Assembly: GCA_016872835.1 (NCBI GenBank)
Contig: VGYX01000012.1
Location: 27,065 to 91,064, forward strand
Origin: Planctomycetota bacterium
GTDB taxonomy: Bacteria > Planctomycetota > Phycisphaerae > Phycisphaerales > SM1A02
Reading direction: 5' to 3'
Length of the DNA: 64,000 nucleotides
Shown here: one piece after another, positions 41,433 to 49,950 of the stretch
Numbering within the stretch: position 1 is the first letter of the stretch
Layout of the letters: every line of letters begins with the position of its first letter
Made by a program: the position numbers and the translations under genes
The notes under the pieces: generated by a model
What the model was told of the DNA's origin: nothing
What the model saw: only the letters and a program-made list of their open reading frames with translations
Database searches by the model: none

Positions 41433-44400
41433 ATGGTGCGCTTCTTCATCCATCGTCCGATCTTCGCCAGCGTGATCGCCATCATCACGGCGCTCGCCGG
41501 CGCGATCGCCATGGTGATCCTGCCCATCGCGCAGTTCCCGAACGTGGTGCCGCCGACGGTGCAGGTGAACAGCACCTACAACGGCGCCGACGCGCTCACC
41601 GTGGCCAACTCGGTCACCATGCCGCTCGAGAACCAGATCAACGGCGTCGAGGGCATGCTGTACATGTCCTCGAACAGCACCAACAATGGCACGTCGAACA
41701 TCACGGTCACGTTCGAGGTGGGCTACGACCTGAACATCGGCGCGGTCGACGTGCTCAACCGCGTGCAGTCGGCCATGCCGCAGCTGCCGCAGGCCGTGCA
41801 GAACCTCGGCGTCACGATCAACAAGCAGTCGACCAACCTCACGGTGGTCGTCTCGCTGCTCTCGCCGGACGGATCCTACGACAGCACCTTCCTGTCGAAC
41901 TACGCCAACGCCATCGTGCAGCCCGTGCTCAGTCGCGTGGACGGTGTGGGCAACATCACCATCTTCGGCCTGCTGCAGTACAGCATGCGCGTGTGGCTCG
42001 ATCCCGCGCGCCTCACCGCGATGAACCTGTCGCCGCAGGACGTGGCGAGCGCGGTCTACGACCAGAACCAGCAGGCCGCGATCGGCAGCGTGGGCGCAGC
42101 GCCCACCGTGGGCTCGCCAAGCTTCAACCTGATGCTCACGACCAAGGGGCGCCTCGTCTCGGCCAAGGACTTCGAGGACATCGTCGTGCGCACCGGCGCC
42201 GACGGCGCCATCGTGCGGGTGTCCGATGTCGGCCGCGTGGAGCTGGGCGCGTACCAGTACAGCAGCACCTCGAGCCTCAATGGCGGAAGCACCGGCGCGC
42301 TGGGCATCTACCAGCTGCCCACCGCCAACGCCTACGACGTGGTGGAGAAGATCGAGGAGCAGATGCGCCGGCTCGAACCGCTGCTGCCGCCCGGCGTGAA
42401 GTGGCAGGTCACCTACGACAGCACCAAGTTCGTCTCGGCCTCGATCGAGGAACTCATCAAGACGCTCGTGGAGGCAGGCCTGCTGGTGCTGGCCGTGATC
42501 TTCATCTTCCTGCAGAGCGGGCGTGCCACGCTGATCCCGATGATCGCGATCCCGGTCTCGATCGTGGGCACCTTCGCCGTCATGGCGGCGGCCGGTTTCA
42601 GCATCAACACCCTCACGCTGCTCGGCCTCGTGCTCGCGATCGGCCTGGTGGTCGACGACTCGATCATCGTGGTGGAGAACGTGTACCGGCAGCTCGAACT
42701 CGGCGCGCCGAACGGCGTGGTCGCCGCCGAGCGGGCCATGAAGGAAGTGGCGGGACCGATCGTCGCGACGAGCAGCGTGCTGCTGGCGGTGTTCATCCCG
42801 GCGTCGCTCATGCCCGGCATCACCGGCCAGCTGTACAACCAGTTCGCCCTGACGATCGCGTTCAGCATCGCGCTGAGCATGGTGAACTCGCTCACGCTCT
42901 CGCCGGCGCTCTGCGCGGTGTTCCTGCAGAAGCCGCACGAGACGAAGTTCAAGCCCTTCGTGCTGTTCAACCAGGGCTTCGACTGGGCGACCCACAAGTA
43001 CTCCACCCTCGTGCGTTGGCTCGCGCACCGCTGGTGGATCATCGCGGTGGCGTTCCTGTTGGGCGCCATCGGCGTGTTCCAGCTGCTCGAGCGCACGCCG
43101 ACCGCGTTCATCCCGAACGAGGACCAGGGCTACTACTTCGTGGGCGTGCAGCTGCCGCCGGGATGCAGCCTGGAGCGCACGGAAGCCGTCAGCAAGAAGG
43201 TGCTTGAGATCGTCCGGCAGGATCCCGCCGTGGTGGACGTGATCGAGAACAACGGCTTCAACGTCATGACGTACGTCACGCAGACCAACGCGGCGTTCAT
43301 CATCGTGGTGCTGAAGCCGTGGGACGAGCGCGATCCGTTCACGGAGAACGCCCGCGCCATCCTCCAGCGCACGGCACCAAAGCTGCTCTCGATCCCCGAG
43401 GGCATCGCGATGCCATTCCCGCCGTCCCCGATCCCGGGCCTCGGCACGGTCGCTGGCTGGCAGGTGCAACTCGAGGACGTGAGCGGGCAGGGCTTCAACT
43501 TCCTGGCCGGTGCCGCGAACGACCTCATGGAGGCTTTGCAGAAGCGGCCCGAGGTCGCGGGCCTGAACACGCCGTTCCAGTCGCAGGTGCCCATGGTGCG
43601 CATCAAGGTCGACCGTACCAAGGCCATGAACTATGGCCTGAACATGAGCGACATCTTCGCCGCCATGGGTCAGACGCTGGGGCAGTCGTTCATCAACAAC
43701 TTCAACGAGTTCAACCAGGTCTACAACGTGATGGTGCAGGCCGACGCGACCAGCCGCATGCGCCTGAGTGACGTGTTCAAGCTGTACGTGCGGAACAAGA
43801 GTGGCGGCATGGTGCCCCTGAGCACCTTCGCCGACTTCGAGTTCATCGTCGGCACCGACAACGCCACACGCTACAACCTCTACAACACGATCCAGCTCAA
43901 CGGCTCCACCGGCCCTGGCCACGGCTCGGGTGACGCCATCAAGGCGGTCGAGGAGGAGTGCGCGCGCGTGCTGCCCGATGGCGTCACCTATGAGTGGACC
44001 GGCACCACCTATCAGCAGATCGAGGCGGGCAACTATGCGCCTTTCGTCTTCATCATGGCGATCGTGGCGGTCTTCCTACTGCTCGCCGCGCTCTACGAGA
44101 GCTGGATCCTTCCGCTGAACGTGCTGCTGGCGGTCACCTTCGCCGTGCTCGGCGCCCTGGTGTTCATGCACATCCGGGAGCGCGCGCTCGACGTGTACGC
44201 GCAGATCGGCATGGTCATGCTCGTCGGCCTCGCTGCGAAGAACGCCATCCTGATCGTGGAGTTCGCCAAGATGCGCTATGACCAGGGCGAGTCGGTCATC
44301 GACGCTGCGGTGAACGCCTCGCACCAGCGACTGCGGCCCATCATGATGACGGCCATCGCCTTCATCCTGGGCATCGCGCCGCTCGTGGTGGCCGTGGGCG

Positions 44401-44606
44401 CCGGCGCCAACAGCCGGCAGTCGATCGGCACCACCGTCATGGGCGGCATGATCGGATCGGCGACCTTCGACCAGCTCGTGGTGCCGGTGTTCTTCGTGAT
44501 GATCGTGGGCTTCGCCGCGCGTCACGGTCTCGTGAAGCGCATGCCGCACGGCGAGCCGACCATCAAGGCAGGCCCGGGCGAGACGCCACCGCCGGCCGCG
44601 CACTGA
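41433..44606 (+). CDS. HAE1-family RND efflux pump, inner-membrane subunit
   Basis: The 1057-residue protein is an AcrB-like proton/drug antiporter with 12 membrane helices and two large periplasmic loops. It opens with the typical MVRFFIHRPIFASVIAIIT, and the proton-relay pair D408-D409 lies in LVVDDSIIVVENV of helix 4. The second half carries VGLAAKNAILIVEFAK and the conserved closing helices. It lies 23 nt after the adaptor gene and completes the tripartite pump. The asparagine/threonine-rich segment near residue 80 (SSNSTNNGTSNITVTFE) is normal for the family. Confidence 0.95.
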   Translation: MVRFFIHRPIFASVIAIITALAGAIAMVILPIAQFPNVVPPTVQVNSTYNGADALTVANSVTMPLENQINGVEGMLYMSSNSTNNGTSNITVTFEVGYDLNIGAVDVLNRVQSAMPQLPQAVQNLGVTINKQSTNLTVVVSLLSPDGSYDSTFLSNYANAIVQPVLSRVDGVGNITIFGLLQYSMRVWLDPARLTAMNLSPQDVASAVYDQNQQAAIGSVGAAPTVGSPSFNLMLTTKGRLVSAKDFEDIVVRTGADGAIVRVSDVGRVELGAYQYSSTSSLNGGSTGALGIYQLPTANAYDVVEKIEEQMRRLEPLLPPGVKWQVTYDSTKFVSASIEELIKTLVEAGLLVLAVIFIFLQSGRATLIPMIAIPVSIVGTFAVMAAAGFSINTLTLLGLVLAIGLVVDDSIIVVENVYRQLELGAPNGVVAAERAMKEVAGPIVATSSVLLAVFIPASLMPGITGQLYNQFALTIAFSIALSMVNSLTLSPALCAVFLQKPHETKFKPFVLFNQGFDWATHKYSTLVRWLAHRWWIIAVAFLLGAIGVFQLLERTPTAFIPNEDQGYYFVGVQLPPGCSLERTEAVSKKVLEIVRQDPAVVDVIENNGFNVMTYVTQTNAAFIIVVLKPWDERDPFTENARAILQRTAPKLLSIPEGIAMPFPPSPIPGLGTVAGWQVQLEDVSGQGFNFLAGAANDLMEALQKRPEVAGLNTPFQSQVPMVRIKVDRTKAMNYGLNMSDIFAAMGQTLGQSFINNFNEFNQVYNVMVQADATSRMRLSDVFKLYVRNKSGGMVPLSTFADFEFIVGTDNATRYNLYNTIQLNGSTGPGHGSGDAIKAVEEECARVLPDGVTYEWTGTTYQQIEAGNYAPFVFIMAIVAVFLLLAALYESWILPLNVLLAVTFAVLGALVFMHIRERALDVYAQIGMVMLVGLAAKNAILIVEFAKMRYDQGESVIDAAVNASHQRLRPIMMTAIAFILGIAPLVVAVGAGANSRQSIGTTVMGGMIGSATFDQLVVPVFFVMIVGFAARHGLVKRMPHGEPTIKAGPGETPPPAAH

Positions 44607-44647
44607 CCCCGCACGGGTCGGCGCGGCGCGCAGCCCCGGACGGCGCG

Positions 44648-45748
44648 TCAGCTGATCGTGAGCGTCGGGCGCTCGGCCGCGTTGCCGCTCATCGCTGCCA
44701 GGCTCGCCTGCGCCGCCACCTGCTGGCAGAGCACGTCGAGCGACTTCGACATGGCGGGCACTTCCCAGTTGCGGAGCGGCGTGCCCTCGTCGCCGTTTCG
44801 GCGCAGGTCCACGTGAATGGGAAGCGAGCCCAGGAACGGCAGCCCCATCGTCTGCGCCATGATCTCCGCGCCACCGCGGCCGAACAGGTCGTATTCGGTT
44901 CCATCCGGCGCCGCGAAGAAGCTCATGTTCTCGACCACGCCGAGCACGTCCACGCCCAGATTCTGGAACATGCGCACCGCGCGCCGCGCGTCGTCCTGCG
45001 CCACGCGCTGCGGCGTGCAGACGACCACCGCACCCGTCACCGGCAGCAGCTGGCTCATGGTCAGCGCCACGTCGCCCGTGCCTGGCGGCAGATCGATGAT
45101 CAGGTAGTCCAGCGCGCCCCAGTCCGTCTGGGTGGCCAGCTGCTTGAACGCGCCGTGCGCCATCGGCCCACGCCACACGAGCGCCTTGTCCGGGTCGACG
45201 AGCTTGCCGATCGTCATCGCCTTGATGCCGTGCACCTCGAAGGGCAGCAGCATGTTGCCGCGCGCCCTCGTGCCCACCTGATCCAGCCCCAGCATGGTCG
45301 GCGCGCTCGGGCCGTAGATGTCGGCATCCAGAAGGCCCACCTTGCTGCCGAAGCGCGCCAGGCCGACGGCCAGATTCACGGCCACCGTGCTCTTGCCCAC
45401 GCCGCCCTTGCCGGCGCCCACCGCGATCACCTGCTTCACCAGCGGCAGCGGGCTGCCCTGATCCTGCACCTTCTCGTTCGCCTTGCGCACGTCGGCGGTG
45501 AACTCGATCTCGATGGTCTCCAGTGTGGTGCCGCAGGCCTTCGCCTTCGCGTGCACCGCGGCCTCCACGTCCGCGCGGATCTTGTCCTTCATGGGGCAGG
45601 CGGGCGTGGTCAATTCGATCACCAGCCGCACGGCGTCGCCACCCACCGCGATGTGCTTCACCATGCCCAGCGTGACCAGATCCTTGTGGATCTCGGGGTC
45701 CTGGACGGTGCGAAGGGCCTGCTCGACGGCGTCACGATCGAAATGCAT
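44648..45748 (-). CDS. Mrp/NBP35-family P-loop ATPase (ApbC-like)
   Basis: The 366-residue protein joins an N-terminal MIP18 (DUF59) domain (about 1-90, with TPACPMKD) to a ParA-like ATPase with the deviant Walker A GKGGVGKST (113-121) and IIDLPPGTGD. Mrp/ApbC proteins carry an iron-sulfur cluster to target enzymes. The usual CxxC bridging pair after ENMS is missing: the segment reads ENMSFFAAPDGTEYDLFG. It may bind a cluster differently or have another ATPase role. A TAGGAT hexamer 9 nt before the ATG is a promoter candidate. The 162-nt gap to the divergent 45911 gene should hold both promoters. Confidence 0.9.
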   Translation of the reverse strand: MHFDRDAVEQALRTVQDPEIHKDLVTLGMVKHIAVGGDAVRLVIELTTPACPMKDKIRADVEAAVHAKAKACGTTLETIEIEFTADVRKANEKVQDQGSPLPLVKQVIAVGAGKGGVGKSTVAVNLAVGLARFGSKVGLLDADIYGPSAPTMLGLDQVGTRARGNMLLPFEVHGIKAMTIGKLVDPDKALVWRGPMAHGAFKQLATQTDWGALDYLIIDLPPGTGDVALTMSQLLPVTGAVVVCTPQRVAQDDARRAVRMFQNLGVDVLGVVENMSFFAAPDGTEYDLFGRGGAEIMAQTMGLPFLGSLPIHVDLRRNGDEGTPLRNWEVPAMSKSLDVLCQQVAAQASLAAMSGNAAERPTLTIS

Positions 45749-45910
45749 GGGAGGGGGATCCTAGAACCCCTTGGAAACTTCCGCAGCGGGCATTCCCCGA
45801 CGAATTCGCCTCGGCGGGGCAATACCCCCGATGCAGGCCCCGTTCACCGCGCGGTGCGGGCCTCGGACCACGTGGATCCGGGCGCACCGACACCCGAAAG
45901 GAACGGACCC

Positions 45911-46648
45911 ATGCGTCCAACCAGCCACACCGACCGTCTCTTCAATCTCCGATGCCTCGCTTCGGCGATCGCGCTCGGAGCCGCCATCTTCGTCGCCAAT
46001 GCGCAGGGCCCCGGCCAGCCGCCGCCGCCACCGCCGGGCGGTGGTGATACGGGGGGTCCACCCGTGCCTCCAGGTGCGCAAGAGGGCGACGGCGACTTCG
46101 GTGGCGCTGGCAAGCCCGGGCGTCGTCCCGGTGGCGCCGGCGGCGGGATGCGCGACCGCATGCAGGGTGGGCGCGCCTGGATGATGACCTGGAACGAGTT
46201 CAAGGGCACGCTGAGCCCCGAGCAACTCGAGAAGGCCGAGAAGATCCAGAAGGAATTCGAAGGCAAGATGAAGGCCTGGCAGGAAGCCAACGCCGAGAAG
46301 CTGAAGTCGCTGCGCGAGCAGATCGAGGGCGCGATGCAGGGCGGTGGTCGTCCGGATCCCGCCGTCATGCAGGAGATGCAGAAGCTCAACGAGAGCCGCC
46401 CGAAGGTCGAGGAGAGCCACAAGCAGCTCTTCGCGCTGCTGGGTGCCGAGCAGCAGGAGTCGTTCAAGAAGAAGCTCGCCGAGACCGAGGCGAAGATGAA
46501 GGAGCGTGCCGGCAAGGGTGGTGAGGGCGGCCCCGGTGGCCCCGGCGGGAAGGGCGGAAAGGGTGGCAAGGGCGGCAAGCCCGGTGGCCCGCCGCCGCCG
46601 CCGAAGGATGGCGAAGGCGCGCCGCCTCCGCCCCCCATGGATCAGTGA
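45911..46648 (+). CDS. Secreted protein with Gly/Pro/Lys-rich tails and coiled coil
   Basis: The 245-residue product has a signal peptide ending near V-A-N-A-Q (about residue 32) and a proline/glycine-rich linker. A charged helical core follows (about 95-185, LSPEQLEKAEKIQKEFEGKM and similar heptads), resembling Spy/CpxP-like periplasmic proteins with their L-x-x-x-Q pattern. The tail repeats G-G-K and G-G-P, then polyproline. It is probably periplasmic and partly disordered. Function is unknown; a chaperone-like role is a guess from the helical core. AAAGGAACGG upstream of the ATG supports the start, and a strong terminator follows. Confidence 0.7.
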   Translation: MRPTSHTDRLFNLRCLASAIALGAAIFVANAQGPGQPPPPPPGGGDTGGPPVPPGAQEGDGDFGGAGKPGRRPGGAGGGMRDRMQGGRAWMMTWNEFKGTLSPEQLEKAEKIQKEFEGKMKAWQEANAEKLKSLREQIEGAMQGGGRPDPAVMQEMQKLNESRPKVEESHKQLFALLGAEQQESFKKKLAETEAKMKERAGKGGEGGPGGPGGKGGKGGKGGKPGGPPPPPKDGEGAPPPPPMDQ

Positions 46649-46682
46649 CGGGCGCCTCCCGACACCATCGTGATGGAACAAC

Positions 46683-46710
46683 GACGGCCGCCCTTTCCGG
46701 GGCGGCCGTC
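46683..46710. terminator. Bidirectional terminator between convergent genes
   Basis: An 11-bp perfect GC-rich stem (46683-46693 with 46700-46710) encloses a 6-base loop and is followed by TTCGTT. The opposite strand also continues with a T-rich run. It lies between the convergent genes ending at 46648 and 46743, so it can serve both. Confidence 0.8.
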
Positions 46711-46742
46711 TTCGTTGGATCGATGCGGACTCCAGCGCCGGC

Positions 46743-47804
46743 TCAGCCGCCGCCGAACACCCGGATGTCGTCGTAATTGTCGATCGCGGCAAGGCCATCC
46801 TTGCTGGCGAGATCGGTGAACGGCGCACCCTTGCGGCCGGGGCCATCTTCCGTGCTGAAGAAGATGCCGTCCTTGCCGCTCGAGAAGATCACGAAGCGGC
46901 CGCGCGGGCTCGACTGAAGAGGCTTGCCCGGTTCGCCGAACGCGGGATTGCGGATCAACTGGGCAAAGTTCCGGATCTTGCCCTGGTCATCGGCGCCATC
47001 CAGCACGGAATAGGCGGCACCCGACGGTGCGTTCGCCTTGGTCTGCTTGCTCATCATGGCACCCAACGAGGGGCTGCCCAGATAGGGCTGCAGGCCAGCG
47101 AAGCGACCGCCGGAATTGCTCAGCACGATGAACTGCGGCCGGTCCGTCGCGCGGCCGCAGAGCGGTCCCATCGTGCGAACCGAGCGCAGATAGAGCAGCG
47201 GATTGCCCCATGCGTCGCGCAGGCCCGGGATCTTGGCGATCTCGCCGTCCGGCGCAGCGGTGACGATCGGGTTGCCCTGCTCATCGGTGAGGGGCTGGTC
47301 GCTGCCGCCCAACTTGCCGGCGATCGGCTGCAGATCCGCCGCCTTCGGGGCGAAGAAGGCGGGGTACTGCTTGCCGGCGATGCGCGGCCCCTCGCCGATC
47401 TTGCCGGGGTTGATTTTCACAAGGTAGGGGGTGCCGCCGCTCACATTGAAGCTCACCTCGGTCCAGCCATCGGCGGTCTTCAGCGCGTCATACGCGGTCT
47501 GTTCCATGTCCGCCCTGCGAACGCCTCCGCCCATCAGTTCCAGCAGCGCGTTCTCGGTGCTGCTGAACTTCGGATCACCGGCCAGGATGTCGTCGGGCAC
47601 CAGGCCGGGATAGCGGCCGATCTCCTGCTGGAAGCTGTCGCACGCCTTCGAGAACTCCTCCATCAGGCCACGCGTCTGGGTGGCCTTGGCGCGCTCCTGC
47701 ACCTTGCCCAGCGCGGGCAGCAGGATGCCGACCAGCAGGGCGATGATGCCGACCGTGACAAGAAGTTCGACCAGGGTGAAGCCGCGGCGTGTGGTGGGGT
47801 GCAT
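46743..47804 (-). CDS. Type II pseudopilin-like protein
   Basis: The 353-residue protein has a prepilin leader with the cleavage motif RRGFTLVELLV and a following hydrophobic helix (about residues 7-30). A large globular domain has DAWGNPLLY near residue 205, a calcium-site-like element seen in GspG-type major pseudopilins, and NSGGRF and SSGKDGIFF near the end. It lacks the H-X9-DG tail of the other pseudopilin in this window. I chose ATG 47804 to give a short leader; ATG 47840 adds 12 residues and is preceded by a TAGCAT hexamer. It is cotranscribed with, or follows, trmL. Confidence 0.82.
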   Translation of the reverse strand: MHPTTRRGFTLVELLVTVGIIALLVGILLPALGKVQERAKATQTRGLMEEFSKACDSFQQEIGRYPGLVPDDILAGDPKFSSTENALLELMGGGVRRADMEQTAYDALKTADGWTEVSFNVSGGTPYLVKINPGKIGEGPRIAGKQYPAFFAPKAADLQPIAGKLGGSDQPLTDEQGNPIVTAAPDGEIAKIPGLRDAWGNPLLYLRSVRTMGPLCGRATDRPQFIVLSNSGGRFAGLQPYLGSPSLGAMMSKQTKANAPSGAAYSVLDGADDQGKIRNFAQLIRNPAFGEPGKPLQSSPRGRFVIFSSGKDGIFFSTEDGPGRKGAPFTDLASKDGLAAIDNYDDIRVFGGG

Positions 47805-47854
47805 GAATCGGTTCTCGGGGCGTCGGGTTCGCAATTCCATCCGAAGCGGACATG

Positions 47855-48376
47855 CTACGGGTTCCCGGCTCCTGACAGCAGACAGGAGGGATCCGTGCCG
47901 GCGACCTGTCGGAGCCCCTCATAGACCCCGCAGGCCACCGCGGTGGCCAGGTTCAGGCTGCGCGCGTCGGGGTGGGGGCGCATGGGAAGGTTGACTCGGT
48001 TCCCGTCGCCGAACTGCCGCAGGATCCAGTCATGGACCGCCTTGGGGGCGCCATCCGTCTCGCTGCCGAACAGCAGGTGGTCGCTCCGATGGAACTGCGC
48101 CTGCCAATGCGGACGGCTGGACGCGGTGGTGTAGAGCCACGCGCGCGCGGGCCGTTCGGCCTCCAGATAGGCCTCCCAGCTGGCGTGCTCGCGACAGTCG
48201 ACCAGATGCCAGTAGTCCAGCCCGGCGCGTCGGCGCGCCTTCTCGCTCATGTCGAAGGCGATCGGATGCACGATGTGCAGACGGCACCCCGTCACCGCGG
48301 CGGTGCGACCCACGTTGCCGGTGTTGTTCGGGATCTGCGGATGCAGCAGCACAATGTTCAGCAGCGGTTCGGGCAT
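47855..48376 (-). CDS. trmL: tRNA (cytidine(34)-2'-O)-methyltransferase TrmL
   Basis: The 173-residue SPOUT methyltransferase should methylate the wobble ribose of certain tRNA-Leu species. Family motifs are the N-terminal NIVLLHPQIPNNTGNVGRT, LFGSETDGAP in the knot region and LPMRPHPDARSLNLATAVA near the end. Length is close to that of E. coli TrmL (157). It begins 3 nt after the zinc-ribbon membrane protein on the same strand. Confidence 0.93.
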   Translation of the reverse strand: MPEPLLNIVLLHPQIPNNTGNVGRTAAVTGCRLHIVHPIAFDMSEKARRRAGLDYWHLVDCREHASWEAYLEAERPARAWLYTTASSRPHWQAQFHRSDHLLFGSETDGAPKAVHDWILRQFGDGNRVNLPMRPHPDARSLNLATAVACGVYEGLRQVAGTDPSCLLSGAGNP

Positions 48377-48379
48377 GGA

Positions 48380-49756
48380 TCAGCCTTGCGGTGCGGCGGT
48401 GGGCGCCGGAGCCGGGCGCGGTGGCGGCGGGGGCGGAAGCTGCAGCGGCACGCGCACCGTGTCGGCGAGCACCGTGCAGCTTGATGCGGCCTTGGAGAGC
48501 GCGAACCCGGCGTCGGGCTCGATGCGAAGCGTGGCCGGGCGCGTGCGGTCCAGCGCATCGGGCATCGCCACGGCGGAGAGCTCGATCGCCGGAGCCGTCA
48601 TGTCGATCCAGACGCATCCGACCTCGAGTTGCAGGCCATCCTGCTCGACCAGCACGCGCGAACCGATCGCCGCGTCCTCGCGCTGCAATGTCGCGATGTC
48701 GCCCGGCATCGAGACGATCAACTTTCCGGAGGCGTCGCACGCGCTTGATGCGCCACCGGCCCACGACTTCAGCATGGAAGCGAGCTCGGGCATGGGCACC
48801 ATCTCCACCTTGATCTGCGAGGGATCCACCACGTGCAACTTGAACGGCGCGGTGCCGGTGGCGTGGAAGGGTCCGTCGGGCTGCCGCATCGAGACGGTCA
48901 GCGTGCCTTCGTAGTCGCCGGGCAGTCTCGGCGCCTCAAAGGCTGCACCATCGAACTCACGACGGGGCCGCTGCGGAAAGGTCGCGTTCTGCGTCAGTTC
49001 CGCGACCGATCCGTCCGTCGCCTTCAGCGTCGCCTTCTCGATCGTCAGCACCAGCGTGGAACGGTTCACCCATGCAGCGTTCTGGGTGTTGGGCAGGCGC
49101 GTGGTCACGATGAACAGATTGCCCGCGCGCACGGGGCGTGGTTCGCCCGCCACCGGGTTCACACCCTGCATGCAGGTGGTCAGCAGTTCCGTGGTGAGCG
49201 CGGGTGGCAGGCGCCGAAGGTCGGCGAGTCGCCCCAAGATCCGTCCACCTTCTCCCGGTCGCTGGTTCGGTGACGCCGCAGCGATCGCGGCCGCGGCGCG
49301 CCCCGCGGCCTGGAGCGCATCGCCCTCCATGCGGCCGTCCACCAGGCGTGTCTCGAGTTCCGGCATGGCCACGCGCGGCATGGTCTCGAAGGCGATCAGC
49401 AGCGCTGAATCCGGAAGCCACGCGCACAGGCTTCGGCCTCCATTCAGCAGTCGCGCCGGGTGACCAAGCCACAGCAGTGCAACGCCCAGCGAGGTCATCA
49501 TGATGGCCGCAGCCCATCGCCACGGCACCGACTCCGATGTCGCGGGTCGCAGCGATGCCTTCGCCAGACTGTCGCCGCATTCGGGGCATGCGGTGCCACC
49601 GGGATTCAGGCCGCGCAACTCGAAGCCGCACCGTCCGCAGCACGTGGTCCAACCGGTCACGCGCCCGCGCCACGCACGCATCCACAGGGCGCCAGCCACC
49701 AGAGTGGCGAGCACACCCGAGGCCAGCAGAAGCGAAGCGGCGGCGCTGAGGCTCAT
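48380..49756 (-). CDS. Zinc-ribbon membrane protein, planctomycete type
   Basis: The 458-residue protein has a membrane helix at the start, then a zinc ribbon C-G-R-C-G-F-E-L-R-G-L and C-P-E-C-G (about residues 39-61), a second helix near 82-100 and a long domain probably outside the cytoplasm. The CxRCGFxLRGL...CPECG ribbon is common in uncharacterised planctomycete membrane proteins. The C-terminal domain is beta-rich and ends in a proline-rich tail. No enzymatic motif is seen. It is followed closely by trmL and is divergent from the 46-residue membrane peptide gene. Confidence 0.7.
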   Translation of the reverse strand: MSLSAAASLLLASGVLATLVAGALWMRAWRGRVTGWTTCCGRCGFELRGLNPGGTACPECGDSLAKASLRPATSESVPWRWAAAIMMTSLGVALLWLGHPARLLNGGRSLCAWLPDSALLIAFETMPRVAMPELETRLVDGRMEGDALQAAGRAAAAIAAASPNQRPGEGGRILGRLADLRRLPPALTTELLTTCMQGVNPVAGEPRPVRAGNLFIVTTRLPNTQNAAWVNRSTLVLTIEKATLKATDGSVAELTQNATFPQRPRREFDGAAFEAPRLPGDYEGTLTVSMRQPDGPFHATGTAPFKLHVVDPSQIKVEMVPMPELASMLKSWAGGASSACDASGKLIVSMPGDIATLQREDAAIGSRVLVEQDGLQLEVGCVWIDMTAPAIELSAVAMPDALDRTRPATLRIEPDAGFALSKAASSCTVLADTVRVPLQLPPPPPPRPAPAPTAAPQG

Positions 49757-49789
49757 GGGAGCGGCGTGGAAGGCTGCGATGAAGGAGGT

Positions 49790-49795
49790 TACACT
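49790..49795 (+). promoter_or_regulatory. -10-like hexamer TACACT for the micropeptide-mscS unit
   Basis: TACACT ends 8 nt before the ATG at 49804. It would drive both the 46-residue peptide and mscS. Confidence 0.5.
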
Positions 49796-49803
49796 TTCAC
49801 CCT

Positions 49804-49944
49804 ATGGTTCCTGTGCTGCTCGTCAATCTCGCTTGGGTTCTTCTCCTTGCCACCTGGTGCATCGCCTACTTCGTGCAGGAGAAGTCAGATCGTGCCAAGG
49901 GCGGGCGCTATCTGGCGAACCTCGAGCCCGAGCCCAAGGACTGA
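49804..49944 (+). CDS. 46-residue single-pass membrane peptide
   Basis: A short frame encodes 46 residues: one hydrophobic helix (about residues 3-24, rich in L, V and W) and a charged tail with Q-E-K-S-D-R-A-K and L-E-P-E-P-K-D. It has a leaderless-type promoter and lies 6 nt before mscS. This spacing, together with sensible codon use, supports a real gene. A small regulator or subunit of the channel is possible; no family is recognised. Confidence 0.6.
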   Translation: MVPVLLVNLAWVLLLATWCIAYFVQEKSDRAKGGRYLANLEPEPKD

Positions 49945-49950
49945 CTGCGC

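Noticed and set aside
41097-43922. A 941-codon open frame on the minus strand opposite the adaptor and RND pump genes
   Set aside because: The product is low-complexity His/Arg/Val-rich sequence, and the opposite strand encodes well-conserved transporter proteins.
45749-45910. Possible riboswitch or operator in the divergent gap between mrp and the 45911 gene
   Set aside because: Only short GC-rich inverted repeats were found and no conserved aptamer blocks. The gap most likely holds two ordinary promoters.
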